From positions 1-6,581 of the forward strand of contig CALYNN010000089.1 in the NCBI GenBank assembly GCA_945221685.1: 6,581 nt of DNA, in the 5' to 3' direction. Source of the DNA: an uncultured Clostridia bacterium (GTDB lineage: Bacteria; Bacillota; Clostridia; Oscillospirales; Acutalibacteraceae). The first letter of the stretch is position 1. Every line of letters begins with the position of its first letter. Below the pieces are notes generated by a model. The model saw only the letters and a list, made by a program, of their open reading frames with translations. It was not told the DNA's origin and did not search any database. Made by a program: the position numbers and the translations under genes. Shown here piece by piece: positions 5,967-6,581 of the stretch.

Positions 5967-5992
5967 AAAAGAGGTCCCCGAGGACCTCTTTT
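5967..5992 (-). terminator. Rho-independent terminator of the parvulin gene, possibly bidirectional
   Basis: AAAAGAGGTCC (5967-5977) and GGACCTCTTTT (5982-5992) form a perfect 11-bp stem around a 4-base loop. On the minus strand it begins just after the parvulin stop codon and ends in five Ts. On the plus strand it has four Ts, so it could also stop sigK transcripts that have crossed the coiled-coil gene. Confidence 0.85.
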
Positions 5993-5996
5993 AGTA

Positions 5997-6533
5997 TTAG
6001 TGACTGATGTCAACATCCTTTTCAAAATAGCGTGAGCCGAACCAATTTACCTTTGCAGTATATTCTTTTTCAAGCTTTTCAACATCATCGGAGCCGTCGC
6101 TTGAAGCAAGAGCCTGCTCTGCCGAATACTGCCAAATCTTTTGGTCGTTAGTACCAACGAAGTACATAATATGGTAACCGAAATCGCTTCTGACAATAGC
6201 GGTATCCCCTGCTTTTCTTGAGTTGTCAAAGCACCAATAGGAGAAGGAGTTCACCATTTGACAGGTTGTAACATTTTCATAAAGTCCACCGTTATCTACG
6301 GAGCCTGTATCTGCTGAGTTATCCTTTACTAATGCTGCAAAGGAGTCCTCTGTCTTATCGCCGCTTTTCCATTCCTTAAGAATTGACTTTGCCTTAGCGT
6401 AAGCGTCATTCCACTGCTTCTCTGTTGCAGATGACTGATCGTCTGACTCTGAATCCGGCTTAATAAGGATGTGACGAACATTTACAGTCTTTCTGTCTGA
6501 AAGTGATGCGGGCTTAATTACATAAACAACTGT
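5997..6533 (-). CDS. PrsA/SurA-like parvulin peptidyl-prolyl isomerase, partial (5' end missing)
   Basis: The last 178 residues of a parvulin-type foldase. Such proteins catalyse cis-trans isomerisation of proline peptide bonds; PrsA members are lipoproteins that help exported proteins fold outside the membrane. The rotamase domain is nearly complete: VRHILIKP (19-26 of the fragment, His21), a helical stretch to SFAALVKDNSAD (64-75), the GGLYENV turn (82-88), MVNSFSYWCF (93-102) and the closing strand FGYHIMYF (118-125, His121). About 50 further residues end in DISH. The N-terminal signal and chaperone domain lie beyond the contig end, so lipoprotein status cannot be checked. A reading frame appears to start with a GTG at 6548 giving MYKRQ, but those five residues are translated adapter; the first natural codon is ACA at 6533. 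A strong terminator follows the stop codon. Confidence 0.86.
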   Translation of the reverse strand, partial: TVVYVIKPASLSDRKTVNVRHILIKPDSESDDQSSATEKQWNDAYAKAKSILKEWKSGDKTEDSFAALVKDNSADTGSVDNGGLYENVTTCQMVNSFSYWCFDNSRKAGDTAIVRSDFGYHIMYFVGTNDQKIWQYSAEQALASSDGSDDVEKLEKEYTAKVNWFGSRYFEKDVDISH

Positions 6534-6581
6534 CTGTCTCTTATACACATCTCCGAGCCCACGAGACTAGGCATGATCTCG
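6534..6581 (+). other. Illumina Nextera P7-side adapter and i7 index (not genomic)
   Basis: Bases 6534-6552 are an exact Tn5 mosaic end (CTGTCTCTTATACACATCT). Bases 6553-6567 are exactly the read-2 segment CCGAGCCCACGAGAC. TAGGCATG (6568-6575) matches, from memory, the Nextera index N706, and ATCTCG (6576-6581) begins P7. Natural sequence ends at 6533. Confidence 0.98.

Noticed and set aside
51..6533. CRISPR array, tRNA, rRNA, insertion sequence or phage attachment site
   Set aside because: No repeat-spacer pattern, cloverleaf, transposase motif or direct target duplication was found by eye; the only transposon-derived sequences are the library adapters at the ends.

Overview
The window is one assembled contig of about 6.5 kb. 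Both ends run into unremoved Illumina Nextera library adapter (1-50 and 6534-6581), so the natural DNA is 51-6533 and both outermost genes are cut by the end of the data, not by biology. The DNA is AT-rich, with AGGAGG-type ribosome binding sites, sigma-A-like promoters and hairpin-plus-T terminators. It carries a sporulation-type sigma factor (SigK), a PrsA-like parvulin and small Clostridia-style genes. This suggests a low-GC Firmicute, most likely a Clostridia member (Oscillospiraceae/Ruminococcaceae-like gut anaerobe). The genus cannot be fixed from this sequence alone.

Layout. (a) 51-1347, minus strand: a two-gene operon of a small S24/S26-type (Ser-His) signal peptidase followed one base later by an exporter-type ABC transporter that starts with TTG and is cut at the contig end. 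This looks like a peptide processing and export pair. (b) 1348-1554: divergent control region with a good minus-strand promoter, a plus-strand promoter and a terminator-like hairpin in the plus-strand leader. (c) 1555-2952, plus strand: an FAD-dependent dehydrogenase of the COG2509 type with a four-cysteine motif, closed by a strong terminator that also serves the converging gene. (d) 3045-4877, minus strand: a macrodomain protein with a C-terminal XRE-like helical domain, then a stand-alone von Willebrand factor A (vWA) protein. A perfect 10-bp inverted repeat between them can pair an anti-Shine-Dalgarno with the vWA ribosome binding site. (e) 5009-5692, plus strand: an uninterrupted sigK with a hydrophobic pro-sequence, divergent from the macro gene. 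(f) 5697-5933, minus strand: a small coiled-coil protein converging on sigK with only 4 bp between stop codons. (g) 5967-5992: terminator. (h) 5997-6533, minus strand: the C-terminal part of a PrsA/SurA-like parvulin peptidyl-prolyl isomerase.

The most interesting parts are the macro-XRE/vWA pair with its unusual intergenic RNA structure, and the signal peptidase/ABC exporter pair. The macro-vWA pair could form an ADP-ribose-related stress or conflict module, but that is inference. The rest is ordinary housekeeping or sporulation content.
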